In this document: positions 18,452 to 28,300 of the stretch, piece after piece | Position numbering within the stretch: position 1 is the stretch's first letter | Layout: every line of letters starts with the position of its first letter | Assembly (NCBI GenBank): GCA_002162075.1 | Contig: CP021423.1 | Location: forward strand, 1,550,001 to 1,614,000 | Length of the DNA: 64,000 bases | Source of the DNA: Armatimonadetes bacterium Uphvl-Ar1 | Lineage (GTDB): Bacteria; Armatimonadota; Fimbriimonadia; Fimbriimonadales; Fimbriimonadaceae | Direction of reading: 5' to 3' | The notes under the pieces: generated by a model | The model's input: the letters and a program-made list of their open reading frames with translations, nothing else | Told to the model about the DNA's origin: nothing | The model's database searches: none | Translations under genes and position numbers: made by a program

Positions 18452-18949
18452 ATGGCCGAACAACTCTGGGCTCCGTGGCGATTCGAATACATCAAATCCG
18501 CCGACCAAACCAATAAGTCCGGCTGCATTTTCGTCGACCTCCCCGCTCAGAACAACGACCCCGAAAACCTCATCCTCCACCGTGGAGAAACCGCTTTCGT
18601 CATTCTCAATCGCTACCCGTATACGAGCGGACACCTGATGGTCGCCCCATATCAGCACACCGCCAATCTCAGCGACCTGAGCGACCAAGAACTTCTGGAA
18701 ATCAACCAACTCATCCGCGACGCAACAACCTGGATTCAAACTGTCTTCAACCCCGACGGATTCAACATCGGGGTAAACATGGGCTCTGCTGGAGGAGCCG
18801 GAATCCCTTCCCACCTCCATTGGCATATCGTTCCCCGATGGAACGGCGACACCAATTTCATGACGAGCACCGCTAATACCCGAGTCATTCCCCAAAGCCT
18901 CGAAACAACCTACGACCTCCTCCTCCGGGCCAAAAATGACCTCGCTTGA
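18452..18949 (+). CDS. HIT family hydrolase/phosphorylase
   Basis: The 165-aa protein has the histidine triad HLHWHIVPRW near residue 125 and earlier TSGHLMVAPYQHTANL, typical of the branch of HIT proteins related to Ap4A phosphorylase. It probably hydrolyses or phosphorolyses dinucleoside polyphosphates or nucleotidyl conjugates. It begins 19 bp after rimK and overlaps the next gene by 14 bp, so it is likely part of the same run of genes. Confidence 0.93.
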   Translation: MAEQLWAPWRFEYIKSADQTNKSGCIFVDLPAQNNDPENLILHRGETAFVILNRYPYTSGHLMVAPYQHTANLSDLSDQELLEINQLIRDATTWIQTVFNPDGFNIGVNMGSAGGAGIPSHLHWHIVPRWNGDTNFMTSTANTRVIPQSLETTYDLLLRAKNDLA

Positions 18950-19547
18950 TCAGCTCAAACAAGTCGCTTCTATTTGTACTAAATGTGGGCTTCATGAACG
19001 CCGCACGAACGTTGTCTTTGGCGAAGGCGATCCCAACAGCCCGCTTGTAATAGTCGGAGAGGGCCCTGGCGACCAAGAAGACAAAACTGGTCGCCCATTC
19101 GTTGGACGCTCTGGTCAACTCCTCGACCGCGCCCTCGCCGATAACGGACTCTCTCGCTCTGACATCTATATTTGCAATACCGTCAAATGCCGCGCCGCCG
19201 ACTGGAGCACTGGCAAACCCCAAAACCGCCCCCCTACACCTCAAGAAACCGCTACATGTCGAGACTGGCTTATCCCCCAACTCGCCGAAATCAAACCGTG
19301 GGTCATCCTCGCAATTGGCGCCCCAAGCGCAAAGAATCTCATCAAAAAGGACTTCAAAATCACAAAAGAACGCGGACTCTACTTCCCGTGCGAATTCGCA
19401 AAAACCGCAATCGCCACATTGCATCCGAGCTACATCCTCCGCCAGCAGAACATTTCCGGTGACGGAGGCTATAGCCTCCTTGTCGCCGACATCAAACGGG
19501 CATGGGAAACCGCCCTCGAACTTCGTAGGAAACATGAATCGCTCTGA
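18936..19547 (+). CDS. Uracil-DNA glycosylase, family 4 (Fe-S)
   Basis: The 203-aa protein has ICTKCGLHERRTNVVFGEGDP, VGEGPGDQEDKTGRPFVGRSG (catalytic GE-P-G-x2-E/D motif), NTVKCR...CRDW, and ATLHPSYILRQ. Four cysteines (residues about 14, 17, 85, 101) bind a 4Fe-4S cluster in this family. It removes uracil from DNA, including in thermophiles and many environmental bacteria. It overlaps the HIT gene by 14 bp and the nanEK gene by 14 bp. Confidence 0.94.
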   Translation: MTSLDQLKQVASICTKCGLHERRTNVVFGEGDPNSPLVIVGEGPGDQEDKTGRPFVGRSGQLLDRALADNGLSRSDIYICNTVKCRAADWSTGKPQNRPPTPQETATCRDWLIPQLAEIKPWVILAIGAPSAKNLIKKDFKITKERGLYFPCEFAKTAIATLHPSYILRQQNISGDGGYSLLVADIKRAWETALELRRKHESL

Positions 19548-20987
19548 CATCCGCGCTCTCCTCAATTGCTGCCCGATCGTCGCCAGTGTTCAGGCTAGCC
19601 ACAATTCACCGCTCGAAGACCCCCAAATCCTCCTCGCATCCGCTCTAGCCAGCATTCAAGAGGGTGTTCATATCCTCCGCCTCCAAGGTGTTGAAAACAT
19701 CCGAACCATCAAGCAAGCCGTCTCCACCCCCGTCATAGGCCTTCTCAAAATCAGCTACCCCGGAAGCGAAATCTACATCACACCCACCAAGAAGGAAGTC
19801 CTTCAACTAATAGAACTCGGCTGTGAGATAATCGCCCTCGACGCAACTCAGCGCGTCCGACCAAACAATGAAAACCTCAAAGACCTTTTGAACCTCATCC
19901 ACTCAAACGGTCGTCTCGCGATGGCCGACTGCGACACATTTTCAAATATCACAAATGCAATTCAACTTGGGTTCGACATCGTTAGCACCACTCTCAGTGG
20001 ATACACACCCGACTTCATCGCCACATCTGGCCCGAACCTTGACCTACTCCGCGCGATCCCTGAATCTGAATCAATCATCCTCGCCGAGGGCCGATTCGCC
20101 GAACCCTGGGAAGTTTCTGCCGCCTTGAGGATTGGTGCAGAAGGTGTCGTGATCGGCGGCGCAATCAACGACCCTATCAAACAAACCCATCGATTCATCC
20201 AAGCCACTGCCCGCATCCAAGAAAATGTTGTAGGTATTGACCTCGGTGGAACTTGGCTCCGAGCCGGGCTCTTTTCGCCACAGGCTCAGCTCATCAATTC
20301 CGATCGCATTCCCGCCCCCAAAACTCACGCCGAGAGAATGGAGTTCCTCCGCTCGTTCGCCACTCTGCACGAAGCAAACCAAATTGGCATCTCTGCTGGC
20401 GGCACGATTAATCCCGATACATCAACCGTCATCGAAACCAAAGGATTCATCCCCGACTACCTTAATCAGTCCTTTTTTGATTTCGACAATATGATTCTCC
20501 GAATTCGAGCCATCAACGATGGCCTCGCCACGGCATGGGGTAATGCCTGCCATCCACAGTTCGCTGGTACTCGCGTGGCCACTCTTGCTCTCGGTACCGG
20601 AGTCGGTGCCGGAGTCGTCGACCGGAACCGAATCCTCACTGACCAGTACGGGAACTACCCCCGCATCAATGACGCCTATCTTCCAAGCGGCAAAACCATC
20701 GAACAAACCCTTGGCGGAATGAACCTCGACGGCCCCCCTAAAACAACTGAAGACATGCGAGAACTCCTGAGAGCCGCACAAATTGCCCTCAACCTCATCA
20801 ACGACCAATTCCCCGAGCACATCGTCATCTGCGGAGGCGTTGGCCTAAGCGACTGGTTCCAAAAGTTCATACCATCTCTATCATCACACGCCCCAATATC
20901 AATTTCCCCTACGGCTCGGATGCGGGCATAACCGGAGCCGCCCACCTCGTCCTCAATCCTCCCGATAACTTTCGAACAAATCTCTAA
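19534..20987 (+). CDS. NanE-NanK fusion: ManNAc-6-P epimerase + ROK kinase; one frameshift
   Basis: Residues 1-225 form a NanE-type TIM barrel (CCPIVASVQ, EGVHILRLQGVENI, IALDATQRVRP, IVSTTLSGYTPD, LAEGRFAEP). Residues about 230-484 are a ROK kinase (VVGIDLGGTWLRAGLF, AINDGLATAWG, LALGTGVGAGVVD, HIVICGGVG). The enzyme would phosphorylate N-acetylmannosamine and epimerise the product to GlcNAc-6-P. The last segment (FPYGSDAGITGAAHLVL to stop 20987) is in another frame; adding one C in the run 20891-20894 restores it to 484 aa. ATG 19534 overlaps the uracil glycosylase gene by 14 bp. No nanA is visible. Confidence 0.85.
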
Positions 20988-20997
20988 AACCAAACCG

Positions 20998-21003
20998 TAT
21001 AAT
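20998..21003 (+). promoter_or_regulatory. -10 box of leaderless transcript
   Basis: A perfect TATAAT lies exactly 6 nt before ATG 21010. With no room for a ribosome-binding site, transcription would start at or within a base of the A of ATG. This is the cleanest -10 of the leaderless set. Confidence 0.75.
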
Positions 21004-21009
21004 AAACAC

Positions 21010-21252
21010 ATGGCTGATCCCAACGACGTTGCCGGTACCAAACTCCTCCGCCAAGAGCTTTCCAAGCGTGGACTTGACACCACCCGCGCCGATATGCGCG
21101 TAACCCACGGCGTAGCCTACATCCGAGGGAGCGTCGGCACGATCAAAGGTGGCCCCCAAGATGTTCGCGCTGAACTTGAAATCATCGCGAAAGTGCTCCG
21201 TAGCCGCCCCCAAATCAAAGACGTCATTATCGACTGCACAATGCGCGGCTAA
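21010..21252 (+). CDS. Small BON-like protein (80 aa)
   Basis: The 80-aa protein shows the pattern of a short BON-like fold: TRADMRVTHGVAYIRGSVG, then an amphipathic helix (DVRAELEIIAKVLRS) and IKDVIIDCTMRG. BON domains bind hydrophobic or periplasmic partners, but here no signal peptide is visible. Leaderless start with a perfect TATAAT (20998-21003). It ends convergently with acuC with overlapping stop codons at 21249-21252. Confidence 0.75.
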   Translation: MADPNDVAGTKLLRQELSKRGLDTTRADMRVTHGVAYIRGSVGTIKGGPQDVRAELEIIAKVLRSRPQIKDVIIDCTMRG

Positions 21253-22313
21253 CCAAGCTTTCTACGCCAAAATTCAATAACTTCCTGAGCTGAAGCCAAC
21301 CCAATTCCGCGCTCGGTCGGCTCAGGATCAAATACTGATCCCACGCCCCACTCCACCGGAATGTCTGCCGGAGCCAGTTTTGGCACTTCAATGTTCGCCA
21401 AAGTCATCACTGCCGCCGCCCACATTCTCGGCACATTTGACATTTCATATCCCCCACCCCCACACGCCAAAATCGGCAAGCCCGAGTCTCGAACCAATTC
21501 CACCGCTCCCAACCATTCCTGAACCGTCACCTGCAAGTGCCCAAGCGGATCGTGGATATGTGGGTCACACCCCATCTGCAGCACAATCGCGTCCGGTCGA
21601 AACCGATCCAACACCCTCGGAAAAATCTCCCGAAACGCCTTCAACCAAACATCCCCCGTCGTGTAAGCATCCAAAGGAATATTAACCGCCGAACCATCCG
21701 CTCCTTCTTCGTCAACAAATCCCGTCCCCGGGTAGAGCGTCTTGCCGCTTTCGTGAATCGAGAGAGTAACTACATCTGGGTCATCCATCCAAATCGCCTG
21801 CACCCCATCCCCGTGGTGCAAATCAATATCAACATAAAGCAGTTTCCCAAATCGCTCCTTCAATATTGACAAGCTGATCGCCGGATCGTTAAACACACAA
21901 AATCCACTCGCTCGATTTCTCTGCGAGTGGTGCAATCCCCCACCAATATTATAAGAAAGGTGAGCACCACCAACCAGTGCTCGAGCTGCCGCAACTCCGC
22001 CCCCACAATAGCCAAGCGATGCCTCCCAAATTCCATCAAAAGGTGGAGTATCAACCGAACCAAAACCAAAGGTGAAGAGTTCTACTTTGCCAACGCCTCG
22101 GCCACCAATCCGACGGACAACTTCTACAAACTCCTCGTCGTGGACTCGTAGCAAATCATCTTCCGTCGCCAAACCCGGATCCAAAAACTGAACCGATGGC
22201 ACCATCGCCCGCAACAAGCTCATCGTCCGAGCCAACCGCACCGGCTTCAACGGATGCTTCGGCCCAAAATCGTATTCCATCATTCGGGGATGGTAATAAA
22301 AGTGCGGAATCAT
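21249..22313 (-). CDS. acuC: AcuC-type histone deacetylase family protein
   Basis: The 354-aa protein shows the class I/II deacetylase core: LHHSQRNRASGFCVFNDPAI with the catalytic His pair, VDIDLHHGDGVQ (zinc ligands Asp/His), LQMGCDPHIHDPLGH, and GGGGYEMSN with the catalytic Tyr. It removes acyl groups from lysines (acetyl-CoA synthetase in Bacillus AcuC). A TATTCT -10 box (22327-22322) lies 8 nt before the ATG. It is convergent with the BON-like gene with overlapping stops. Confidence 0.92.
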   Translation of the reverse strand: MIPHFYYHPRMMEYDFGPKHPLKPVRLARTMSLLRAMVPSVQFLDPGLATEDDLLRVHDEEFVEVVRRIGGRGVGKVELFTFGFGSVDTPPFDGIWEASLGYCGGGVAAARALVGGAHLSYNIGGGLHHSQRNRASGFCVFNDPAISLSILKERFGKLLYVDIDLHHGDGVQAIWMDDPDVVTLSIHESGKTLYPGTGFVDEEGADGSAVNIPLDAYTTGDVWLKAFREIFPRVLDRFRPDAIVLQMGCDPHIHDPLGHLQVTVQEWLGAVELVRDSGLPILACGGGGYEMSNVPRMWAAAVMTLANIEVPKLAPADIPVEWGVGSVFDPEPTERGIGLASAQEVIEFWRRKLG

Positions 22314-22339
22314 TCAAAAGGAGAATAGCACCCCATCAC

Positions 22340-22376
22340 AAAAAAGGACACCCCCGCCATGACTGACGGGGGATCC
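22340..22376 (-). terminator. Rho-independent terminator of the 39-aa gene
   Basis: On the minus strand the stem CCCCCG/CGGGGG, extended by GGA/TCC across a small bulge, is followed by a run of six T. It lies downstream of the small gene at 22406-22525 and upstream of acuC. Confidence 0.8.
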
Positions 22377-22405
22377 ATCCAGGGTTGTTTGCTGAGAGGG
22401 CTGGG

Positions 22406-22525
22406 CTAAGAACCCCGTTCTGCGGGGCTCCGGTCAAAATCGTCTTTCAGGGCATCTTTCGCCAGGCCAATTGCGCCCGCTACTGCCGCCATTCCAATCG
22501 TTACTGCTACGAGGGTCATCATCAT
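22406..22525 (-). CDS. 39-aa membrane microprotein
   Basis: A small frame encodes a hydrophobic N-terminus (MMMTLVAVTIGMAAVAGAIG) followed by an amphipathic, charged tail (LAKDALKDDFDRSPAERGS). AGGA lies 9 nt before the first of three consecutive ATG codons and a strong terminator follows the stop, so this is a complete transcription unit. Function unknown; it resembles small stress or phage-shock-like membrane peptides only in layout. Confidence 0.6.
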   Translation of the reverse strand: MMMTLVAVTIGMAAVAGAIGLAKDALKDDFDRSPAERGS

Positions 22526-22631
22526 TCAAAAGCATCCTGCACCAACCGGTGACACCAGATATGTTCCCCATCCCTGCCGCAATTTCCTATGCCATTGCCA
22601 CTGCATTTACCAGGCTTTATCTCACTTCTCG

Positions 22632-22691
22632 CACCCTTACCTGTAGCACACTTACTAGCCCAAAACCCTACTAGCCGTACCCTTACCAGCC
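22632..22691. repeat. Four imperfect direct repeats, about 16-nt period
   Basis: Copies at about 22632, 22648, 22664 and 22679 follow the pattern ACCCTTACTAGCC with small changes. They lie directly upstream of the -10 box (22709-22714) of the secreted protein gene at 22722, where iterated operator sites would be placed. Their copy number and length are too small for a CRISPR array. Confidence 0.5.
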
Positions 22692-22721
22692 AGTAAAATC
22701 CCCCCGGGTATCCTGGAAATT

Positions 22722-25341
22722 ATGCTGACTTCTTTAATCGCCACTTCCATTCTCTTGTCTCCAAAAATCACAACTTGGCAATCCGGCTCACTTACTCTTG
22801 AAGTCAACCAAACCAATCAATCAATTTCAATTCGGACCGGCGAATCTGCTCCACTTCTGCAATTTGCGGAAATCGAATCCATTGCGTACGTTTTGAGCAA
22901 GAAAGACCAGCTGAGCATCTCCGGCCGTAAACAGGGCCGAACATTCCTTACAAATTTCACTCCCGCATCTGACCTCTCAATCCACGTTGAAACCTCGTTC
23001 CTTGCGGAACAAAACCCATCCGCCTCATCACTCTTGGATCAATTTGAATTTCCAAATTCCACCCCAGTCTCCTCCCAAACCGGCCCCGCACCCAGTTGGG
23101 CCATACCGCACATCCTCAATTCAAACGGGGAGTCCTTCATTGGCATAACTCCCAACCTCTCAGAATTTAACTTGACCGCACCGATGCCCGCCGTCCTCAC
23201 CCAGAATGCAATCGGATACCAAAACGCAATCCCCACTGCAACCGGTCATTGGCAAACTTCAAACCACCCCCGCCAACTAAGCCGATCCACTTCAATTGCG
23301 TACTTCATCTCTGCGGGCCAAGAGACATCCGATAAACCGGGCCTCCAACATCTGCTCACCGAATTCTGGAATCGTGAAGCAGACCGAAGGCGCGCCCGGG
23401 CTTATCCCCAGCAAGTCCCCATGATCATCGGTGCTTATTCGACCTTCCAATTTCGCCGAAGCCCAACGCCCGGATCATTCGACCCCAATGACCCATCTCC
23501 CGCTTTCGAAGGACCATCTCGCTGGATCACGGGCAAGGTTGGCGAAGAATCGTTTGGTTATCCAGACGATCAACTCGACACAATCCAATACCGTACAAAT
23601 GCAAATGCCCTCAAGGTCGCCTACACCATGAAAAGCTGGGGCACCGCCTACCGACAACCCGCGTGGATCAAACACGCCGAAGAACTTCTCGCCACCACCT
23701 TGCTCGGTGCCCCAGAATCCGGGTTTGCAACAGAAATCGTCGTTTCGGATTCTGGCCCGGAACCAATCACCCCCAAAACCGAATTAGCTACTCCCGATGA
23801 AGCCGCCACCGCTCTCGCCGCCCTCCGGTGGATTTCCGAATTCCCCGCCGATCCAAAAGCTTCCGAACTCTCAGCGCGGATCATTCAGACAATTTCCCGG
23901 TTTCCAGATTCCAAACTAGAACCGGAATTTGCCGCCCTCATCGCCGCCGCGTCCGTTCTGCCGGAAGTACCTCCCCAACTCCGTCAAGCCGCCGCAGAGC
24001 ACCAAGTGCAACTCATCGCGTCCTTTTCCGTCACCCCTGAAAACGCCAAAAACTCATCAACCCTCGAAACCCTTTACTGGCTCTCAATTCTCAACCCCAG
24101 CGTTTACGCCCCCATGGCGGAGTCCTTGATCAATCAAATCATCTTGAATCAAAAACTCGTTGATCTGACCCCATCCGACGCCCTTACAAGCTTTGGTGCG
24201 TTCCAGTCTGAGTCCGAGGAAGTGACTAGCCGGACACCCCAAATCGCTGCTCTCCTCGGTCGGTTTGCCATTGCATTGAATCGACCTGAATGGCTCGATC
24301 GATCTGCCTTCGCCCTCCGCAGCCTCTACGCTCAATACCAAACCCTCGCCAACCTCGATCTCCCCGTAACTCCTCAAATGGAACCCGGAACCGCGTCCAT
24401 CGGTTTCGGAGGTCTAACGCCCGGACAACCTAATCCTCGTTTGAGCTTCGAATCGGGCGAAGGTCTAATCAATACCGCAATCTGGGAAGTTCTTCGCCTC
24501 TCTGGCGGTGCCTATACTTTTCCCAATGGACAAATAGTTGGTGTCGATGGTCTAGCTGTCTCGCAAGGCACAATCCGCAACTCGCTTTTCAGCAACCCAT
24601 CTCCGTTCAACCGACCCTTTCAAGACCCAACCAGGATGGCCAACTCCGCCGAGCGACTAAAAACAGATGACTTCAACGGTTGGCCTTCGGTCAACTCGCT
24701 TACAATTCAACAACTTAACGGTCAATGGATCGCCCTCGCGACAACTGGCCTCAGCATCAACACCCCCAAAAACCACCAACGGGAGAATTTAAGTTCGGCA
24801 CCAAGATCGTCCGCGCCAAGATCACCCTGAAGGGTTCCAGGCTGCCATCCCTGCCGACACGACGTCCGGCCCGCTCGCATTTAATGGAAAAGTAGGCGAT
24901 GAATCGTTCTCAAAATCTCTCCCCCTTCCCACCGGATCACCTCTCTCTTGGGCTATCAAAGATATCCAATCTTGGTCAAGGACAGGAATCTACCGCTGGC
25001 TCGGCCCACCAAGTCTGATCCACAAAGGAGCCACCCAGTTCAGCACCGGGGATCAAGGTGATGGCAAAGAGAATCTCAGCTTCCAAGGCACAATCACATC
25101 TCCCGTCCTCACGGCCGAGGGCAAAATCCTTGAATTTGAGGCGTCCGGAATGGGTGACTGCGCTATAAACCTCATAGACATCGAAACTAACGCTTTGGTC
25201 GAAACCTGGTTCCCAACCGGGAATGACTCCAAAGTGAGATTCGACGTTTCAGCTCTGAATGGTCGTTTGATTCAGATTCAAATCACTGACCAAGATCCTG
25301 ATGGATTACTCCGATTCTGGAACCTCAAGCTGATCCGTTAG
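22722..25341 (+). CDS. Large secreted protein (about 873 aa), two frameshifts in this sequence
   Basis: The frame 22722-24830 encodes a short leader (MLTSLIATSILLSPKITTW) and about 690 residues, with a helical region (residues about 275-560) that could be an alpha/alpha toroid of a glycosidase-like enzyme. The continuation occurs in two further frames: GEFKFGTKIVRAKITLKG (about 24782-24836) and then AAIPADTTSGPLAFNGKVG onward to stop 25341, ending in a beta-sandwich-like domain. Two single-base insertions, one near 24765-24775 (C5A5 run) and one near 24831-24840, give one protein. The function is not established. A TATCCT -10 box is 7 nt upstream of the ATG and ends convergently with the outer-membrane protein gene. 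Confidence 0.7.
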
Positions 25342-28300
25342 AAGCGGACGCTGTAGTCAAACCGCATCTTCCAATCTCGCAAGAACGGATTGTTTTCCGG
25401 TCGTCCCTGACCCCATTGCAAATGCTCAAGGCTAAAGCTCATGGTCTGGTTTGGCCCCGGCCGTTGGAAGAAAGAGATTCCGTAACTGTGGGCCAAAGAT
25501 GACTGACCATTTCGCCTCCATTGCTGAAGCGAGTAGGTCAGGTCAATCGGCGACGGACTATCCGCCAAAATCGTTGCGTTGAACCGAGCTTCTCGACGCA
25601 ACTCATCCCGAACGTTGTCCCGCTTGATCTCATTCCAGCTCAAGTCAAATTTCATCCGGGGATCGTTTTGGTACTTCGCTCCCCAAGTGCTCCGGCGCTC
25701 ATCCAGCGGAACCGATCCGAGCAACACGCCGCCGCGATCCTGCAAAGGATTAGTGACGAGTTTGTGCTCAACCGAGAGGAAGTTGTTTGCCCGGTAACTC
25801 AACGAATAATCTCGAATGAACATCGAGTCGTCGTTCGGCATTGTTCGGACGCCATATTTCAAAGCCGCTTGGAACGGAGCTTTTCCAGTCTTATCAGTCG
25901 TCAAGAGGAAGGCCCGGTCAATGGCTCGCACTCCATCGGTGTGTACCTGGCTTCCGTACTCCCACCCAAATCCGATGTTCCCCAAAGCCGCCGAGAAGCC
26001 CATATCAATGAGTTCCTTTTGCCACCGGAGCATGTCCCGCTGAGTGTCCGTCTTGTACCGGAACTTGATGTCGCTCACGCCACCAAGCCGGAACGGAACT
26101 GCATTCGCAAAACTCACATTGCCAAAGTAGTTTTGGCGCTGACCATCCCACCGGTTCGTTTTGTAACTTGCACCACCGAAATCTAATCCCGCAAACTTGC
26201 CCCCGCTCAGGCCAACATTTGTGTTCATAGTTCCATGATAATCCCCTTGAATATCTCGGTTGTAACCGTAGTCCAGGCGGATCCCACTCCCAAAATCAAC
26301 CCAAATGCCGTAGTTCCGCCGAACTTCATCCGGCTGATCACCGTCTCGCCGAATCTGCTGATCTTCCACACTCACCCCGACCCGACTGGTCAACTCAGTC
26401 GAAATCTTGTTGCGTGACTCGGTCGTCCGGGTGCCATCATCAAACTTAGTCTCACTTTGCTCTGTTCGGAAGGTCGTCTTATTGTTGATTTGTTTTTCGT
26501 ATGCAACCGTTCGCTTCTCTGCACTCGGCAAAGTCTGTTCGTCACCCGCAAATTTGTGATTCTCTTGCCGGACCATCACGGAACCTGCCGCACCAAGATT
26601 CTGGTTGACCGAGAATGACTGGTACTGGCTTGAAAGGGCATCAATTCCATTCTTTGCCGTCAGTTCTTGAACAGTCTCATAGGAGAGCTGAGTGTTTGGG
26701 GAAAGGCTCAAAGCTGCCGTGAATTGCCAAAAATCTCGAAGCTCATCAAAGAGCGTGCTGCTTGCGGTAGACCGTCGGTACCCCAAATCCCATCCATTTT
26801 TCGGACGGTAATTCGCATTAATTTCCGTCTGGTCAAAACCAAGCAGACCGGCAAAAAGCTCGCGCTCTGGATCTACCAAACGCATCACGTCGGAAAATCC
26901 TTCATCCGCACCCCGGCGCGCATAGTTAAAATCCAAGTTCGGAACCGCAAATTCAACTCTCTGTCGGAACGCACCACCGACCGGAGAATTTGCCACCATG
27001 GATTCAAAGTCAAATTTTCCGTTTGCCCCAATCGGTGTATTAAAATTCCAATTCGTTTTGTTCAACCCGTCAATCGTTCCGTACTTCTTCTGCTCGGATT
27101 CCATCAGGTTGCGCGTACCGCTGAAACCATCGGATGCGGATTGCGATGAAAAGCTCAAATTTGACTTACCCCGACTCACTGCAAATTCGTTGAACCGCAA
27201 TGTCCCAGACTTGTTATCAACCGTAACCCTGTTCCACATGGTTTTGAAGTCGCCAAATGCTCCGGCAACTCTCAATCCATCCCGATCAATCCCCGCCTGG
27301 TTCACCCCACCCAAATCGTTGTTCGTAGGATTGCCGTCCGGATTGAACATTTTCACAACTCCGCCTGCGAAGTTGTTCCGATCTTCACCCGTCAAAGACC
27401 CCTGAGAGCCAAATCCTTCATCCATCCGCCGGGTGAAGTGACTCATGTTCCAGCCGCCAAAGCCGAATTCAAAGTCGGTTGACCGCATCTCCCCAAGCCC
27501 TGACATCAAAGTCTTTGAAGCGTACTGCGATTTAAGCCAACTGGTGGACATCGCAAGCGTAAAGTCATTTCGATCAAGGCCCCGCTCCTTGGCAAGTTGA
27601 CCACGATCTCCTTCTCGCAGATCACCAAAACGGGTGAACCCATCGTCCACCGACTGCCGCATCCAGCTGGCATTCAACCACTCATTTTTGAGGCCGAATT
27701 GAGATCGCCACAGCCCTTGCTCATCATCGCTGTTTCGCACCGAAAGCATCGTGAAGTTCGATTCAAGTTTTCCGCCCTTGAACCCCATAGCGATGTTCTC
27801 ACGCTCCATCCCCCGCTCTTTTTGCAGCTGACCCCGATCTTGCTCCCGCAATCCACCAAATTTTGAAAAGCCCGGATCAACCACGGTGGAATCCCAAGCC
27901 ATGCTCACTCCCGCAAAATTAGCCTGAGCTGATCGCCAAGTGATTGCGCCAGCTTCGTCACCAACCGTTTGCAGACCTCCGCCAAAGCCCATCGCACCGA
28001 CCTTGGCCCCCTGCAAATTGAATCCAGACCGCTTGAGCCCCTTCTCGCCTTCAAAGGCCTTGATGTCAGCCTGCGAGAACCCCGCTCCCGCAAACCCACC
28101 AAATCCGGCAAAGCGATCATCAATATCCTGGTAGCTCAGCTGGAGGCTACCGCCAAGCGCATTGGTTTTAAAATTCTGAACAATCGCCTGACCCGTCCCC
28201 TCCTCAATATCTGTCTGCTGAACGTCATCCCCAAGAACACTCATCGTCGTGTTCTTTTTTCGCTCGTTCATGAGCATGACCCCCTGAAGATTCCCACCGC

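Noticed and set aside
22632-22691. CRISPR-like repeat array
   Set aside because: Only four 13-nt imperfect copies without unique spacers of CRISPR length, and no cas genes.
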